Source of the DNA: Gammaproteobacteria bacterium | Lineage (GTDB): Bacteria > Pseudomonadota > Gammaproteobacteria > GCA-001735895 | Assembly: GCA_030066085.1 (NCBI GenBank) | Contig: JASJCI010000033.1 | Location: 62,001 to 126,000, forward strand | Direction: 5' to 3' | Length of the DNA: 64,000 nt | Part shown: positions 61,862 to 64,000 of the stretch, piece after piece | Layout of the letters: each line of letters starts with the position of its first letter | Numbering within the stretch: position 1 is the stretch's first letter | Notes under the pieces: model-generated | What the model was told of the DNA's origin: nothing | Seen by the model: only the letters and a program-made list of their open reading frames with translations | Databases searched by the model: none | Position numbers and translations under genes: made by a program

Positions 61862-63289
61862 ATGACACCAGAAGAGTTTCGCAGCGCCGGACACGCGCTG
61901 ATCGACTGGATCGCCGACTACCGCGCCGGCATCGCGCAGCGCCCGGTTCGCGCCCAGGTCGAGCCCGGCGATGTGCGTAAGTGTTTTGCCGACACCCCTC
62001 CCGCTGAACCCGTGGACGCGGCGCGGCTGCTGAGCGAACTCGAACAGCACATCGTACCGGGCGTAACCCAGGTACAGCACCCCATGCACTTCGGCTGGTT
62101 CCCGTCGAATGCCTCGCCCGCCTCGGTGCTCGGCGACATCGCCAGTTCGGGGCTCGCAACCCTCGGCATATCCTGGGAAAGCTGTCCCGCGGCCACCGAG
62201 CTGGAGCAGGTAGTATGCGACTGGCTGCGGCAACTGACGGGCCTGTCGGACGCCTGGGAAGGCTGTATCCAGGACACCGCGTCGACCGCCTGCCTGACCG
62301 CGCTGCTGATCGCGCGCGAGCGCGTGACCGACTACTGCGAGAGTCGCGGTGGTCTGCAGGGCGAGGACAAACCACTGGTCGTCTACACCACCGCGGAGGC
62401 GCACTCGTCGGTGGCCAAGGCCGCGCTGCTCGCTGGCTTCGGTCGCGATAATCTGCGCCTCGTGGACATGGATCCGCAGACGCAGGCGATGTCGGCGCCC
62501 GCACTGGCCGCGCGGATCGAACAGGACTTCGCCGACGGCTGCCTGCCCGCCGCGATCGTCGCATCGATCGGTTCGACCGGCGTAACCGCCTTCGACCCGC
62601 TTGCCGAAATCGTCGAGATCGCGGCCGAGCATGCTATCTGGGTACATGTCGACGCCGCCATGGCCGGCAGCGCGATGCTGCTGCCCGAGTGCCGCCACCT
62701 GTGGAACGGCGTCGAACATGCCGACTCCATTTCGTGGAACCCGCACAAGTGGATGGGCACGATTCTCGACTGCTCGGTGTTTTACGTGCGCGACGTCGAA
62801 CACCTCGTGCGCGTGATGTCGACCAATCCCAGCTACCTGCGCTCGAGCGTCGATGACGAGGTCACCCAGTTCCGCGACTGGGGTATTCCGCTCGGCCGAC
62901 GCTTTCGCGCGCTGAAAATCTGGTATCACCTGAGTATCGACGGCATCGACGCGATCCGCGCGCGGCTCCGACGCGATCTCGACAACGCCCGCTGGCTGGC
63001 CGCCGAAGTCGGCCAGGCTCAACACTGGCGCGTACTGGTGCCGGTTCAGCTGCAGACAGTCTGCATTCGCCACGAACCGCCCGGCCTGAGCGGCGCGGCG
63101 CTGGATGAACATACCCTGGCCTGGGTCGGTGCGATCAACCGTTCCGGCGCCGCTTTCATGAGCCCGTCGCAACTCGACGGGCGCTGGATGGTACGCGTTT
63201 CGATCGGCGTCGAGGCTACCACCCGCGAACACGTCGAATCGCTCTGGAAACTTTTGCGGGCGCACGCCGAAGAGGTCGCAGCAGGTTAA
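61862..63289 (+). CDS. PLP-dependent aromatic-L-amino-acid-type decarboxylase
   Basis: 475 residues, group II decarboxylase. PLP lysine K296 in WNPHKWMG, PLP-contacting HVDAAMAG, and the N-terminal HPMHFGWFPSNASPASVLGD (in part). This fits tryptophan/tyrosine/DOPA-type decarboxylases rather than glutamate decarboxylase. It would make an arylalkylamine. GGAGG lies about 11 nt before the ATG. It is divergent from the amidotransferase gene. Confidence 0.9.
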   Translation: MTPEEFRSAGHALIDWIADYRAGIAQRPVRAQVEPGDVRKCFADTPPAEPVDAARLLSELEQHIVPGVTQVQHPMHFGWFPSNASPASVLGDIASSGLATLGISWESCPAATELEQVVCDWLRQLTGLSDAWEGCIQDTASTACLTALLIARERVTDYCESRGGLQGEDKPLVVYTTAEAHSSVAKAALLAGFGRDNLRLVDMDPQTQAMSAPALAARIEQDFADGCLPAAIVASIGSTGVTAFDPLAEIVEIAAEHAIWVHVDAAMAGSAMLLPECRHLWNGVEHADSISWNPHKWMGTILDCSVFYVRDVEHLVRVMSTNPSYLRSSVDDEVTQFRDWGIPLGRRFRALKIWYHLSIDGIDAIRARLRRDLDNARWLAAEVGQAQHWRVLVPVQLQTVCIRHEPPGLSGAALDEHTLAWVGAINRSGAAFMSPSQLDGRWMVRVSIGVEATTREHVESLWKLLRAHAEEVAAG

Positions 63290-63309
63290 GAAACAGGGCG
63301 AAATTACGA

Positions 63310-63338
63310 AGACAGCGGGGTAAAAAAAGGCTACATTA
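63310..63338 (+). promoter_or_regulatory. Candidate promoter of the ferredoxin gene
   Basis: AAGACA (63310-63315), 17 nt, TACATT (63333-63338) resembles a sigma-70 promoter and lies about 38 nt before the ferredoxin ATG. Confidence 0.35.
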
Positions 63339-63375
63339 CGCGGTTTTCCAACCCACGGACCTGCAACGAGTTACC

Positions 63376-63696
63376 ATGGCAACGATCACCTGGAAGATGG
63401 AAGACGGCAGCGAAATCACCGCCGACGTCAAGGACGGTCTGAACCTGATGGAGGCGGCAACCGCGAACAACGTGCCGCACATCGAGGGCGAATGCGGCGG
63501 CTGCCTCTCCTGCGCCACCTGCCACGTGTTCGTCGACCCCGAGTGGCTGGCTAAAACCGGCGACGTCGACGATATCGAGGACACCATGCTGGAAATGACC
63601 GACGTCGAGCGCGAAGACAACAGCCGCCTGAGCTGCCAGATCATCGCGTCGCCGGAGCTCGACGGCCTGGTGCTCCGCGTACCGGAACCCGAGTAG
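63376..63696 (+). CDS. [2Fe-2S] ferredoxin, adrenodoxin/putidaredoxin type
   Basis: 106 residues. Cluster ligands C40, C46, C49 (ECGGCLSCATCHV) and a later Cys in RLSCQI; C43 is an extra cysteine in the loop. The acidic surface helix DDIEDTMLEMTDVEREDNSRLS (in part) is typical of ferredoxins that serve cytochrome P450 or ring-hydroxylating enzymes. A reductase gene starts 3 nt after its stop. Confidence 0.93.
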   Translation: MATITWKMEDGSEITADVKDGLNLMEAATANNVPHIEGECGGCLSCATCHVFVDPEWLAKTGDVDDIEDTMLEMTDVEREDNSRLSCQIIASPELDGLVLRVPEPE

Positions 63697-63699
63697 AGC

Positions 63700-64000
63700 A
63701 TGAACGCCCCGATCGTCGTCGTCGGCGCCGGTCAGGCCGCGGCCTCGTTCGTATCGCGCCACGTCGCGCTCGGCAGTCCCGAGCCGCTGCTGCTGATCGG
63801 CGAGGAATCACACCCGCCCTACCAGCGCCCGCCGCTGTCGAAGAAATACCTGCTCGGTGATCTCGAACGCGAGCGCCTGTTCATCCGGCCGCTGGAGTGG
63901 TACGCCGAACAGGGTGTGACAACGCGTTTCGACACGCGCGTCAGCGAAATCCGGGCGACCGAGCGCCAGCTGGTTACCGACGTCGGCGATGTCGTCGACT
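63700..64000 (+). CDS. Ferredoxin reductase, FAD-dependent (N-terminal fragment)
   Basis: An open frame from the ATG at 63700 runs off the right edge. Its 100 residues include the FAD loop VVVGAGQAAASFV and the typical PPYQRPPLSKKYLLGD, marks of the putidaredoxin/rhodocoxin reductase family. It begins 3 nt after the ferredoxin stop, so both form a NADH-to-ferredoxin electron chain. Confidence 0.92.
   Translation, partial: MNAPIVVVGAGQAAASFVSRHVALGSPEPLLLIGEESHPPYQRPPLSKKYLLGDLERERLFIRPLEWYAEQGVTTRFDTRVSEIRATERQLVTDVGDVVD

Overview
The window is high-GC DNA (by eye mid-60s percent) that is almost fully coding. It looks like a chromosomal segment of a Gram-negative proteobacterium, most likely a marine or aquatic gammaproteobacterium. 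Grounds: an E. coli-type malate dehydrogenase whose five catalytic residues fall at the E. coli positions, Lgt and Lol-like envelope genes, a C-terminal-Phe outer-membrane barrel, a DUF1631 protein, a CbpA/CbpM pair, and a DddQ-like cupin related to DMSP lyases. I see no rRNA, tRNA, CRISPR array, insertion sequence or prophage. The organism call is inference.

Layout. 1-6.3 kb (minus): a cut-off exported protein, a GAF protein with a possible leader peptide, mdh, a DUF1501/DUF1800 pair, and a bactofilin-like membrane protein with a DUF4389 protein. 6.5-11.7 kb (plus): a five-gene envelope operon made of a LolA-like periplasmic protein, two FtsX/LolC-type permeases, a LolD-like ATPase and an outer-membrane barrel. 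11.7-15.8 kb (minus): a hybrid histidine kinase, a small membrane protein, lgt and a DUF4242 protein divergent from a LysR regulator. 16.8-21 kb: small proteins and a BtuFCD-type importer. 21.2-29 kb: a large DUF1631 protein with a glycine-repeat linker and a CRP-like upstream site, ogt, DUF302, DUF817, an orphan substrate-binding protein, a cytosolic M14 carboxypeptidase and a lipoprotein metallopeptidase. 28.9-30.9 kb: a nitrilase-family amidase and alanine dehydrogenase.

31-47.8 kb is the coherent core: a molybdenum/tungsten cofactor island. It holds moaA-fdhD, moaB, a DUF6494 gene, tupABC-mobA-mobB (tungstate uptake overlapped into cofactor maturation genes), and a minus-strand operon for an AorABC-type tungsten aldehyde oxidoreductase (four-cluster ferredoxin, catalytic subunit, FAD subunit) followed by a MoaD-like protein, an unrecognised 104-residue protein, a MoeB-like activator and a cysteine-dioxygenase-like cupin. 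moeA-moaD diverge from it. Embedded in the island is a cbpA-cbpM-trxC stress operon with a sigma-32-like promoter.

47.8-64 kb: a class III cyclase/TPR protein, a small protein with PagP-like features, a dimethylglycine/sarcosine-dehydrogenase-type flavoprotein with a DddQ-like cupin, DUF1285, a sulfotransferase-like protein, an unusual metallo-beta-lactamase/cyclic-nucleotide-binding fusion, a sulfatase, a small cytochrome c, a 40-bp minisatellite of about 6.5 units beside a REP-like hairpin, a CHAD protein, a class I amidotransferase, an aromatic-amino-acid-type decarboxylase, and a [2Fe-2S] ferredoxin with the start of its probable reductase.

Best candidates for something new: the tup-mob-aor island with its unrecognised 104-residue protein, two unequal MoaD proteins and candidate control elements; the LolA-like/FtsX/ATPase/barrel envelope operon; the PagP-like protein; the MBL-cNMP fusion; and the minisatellite.
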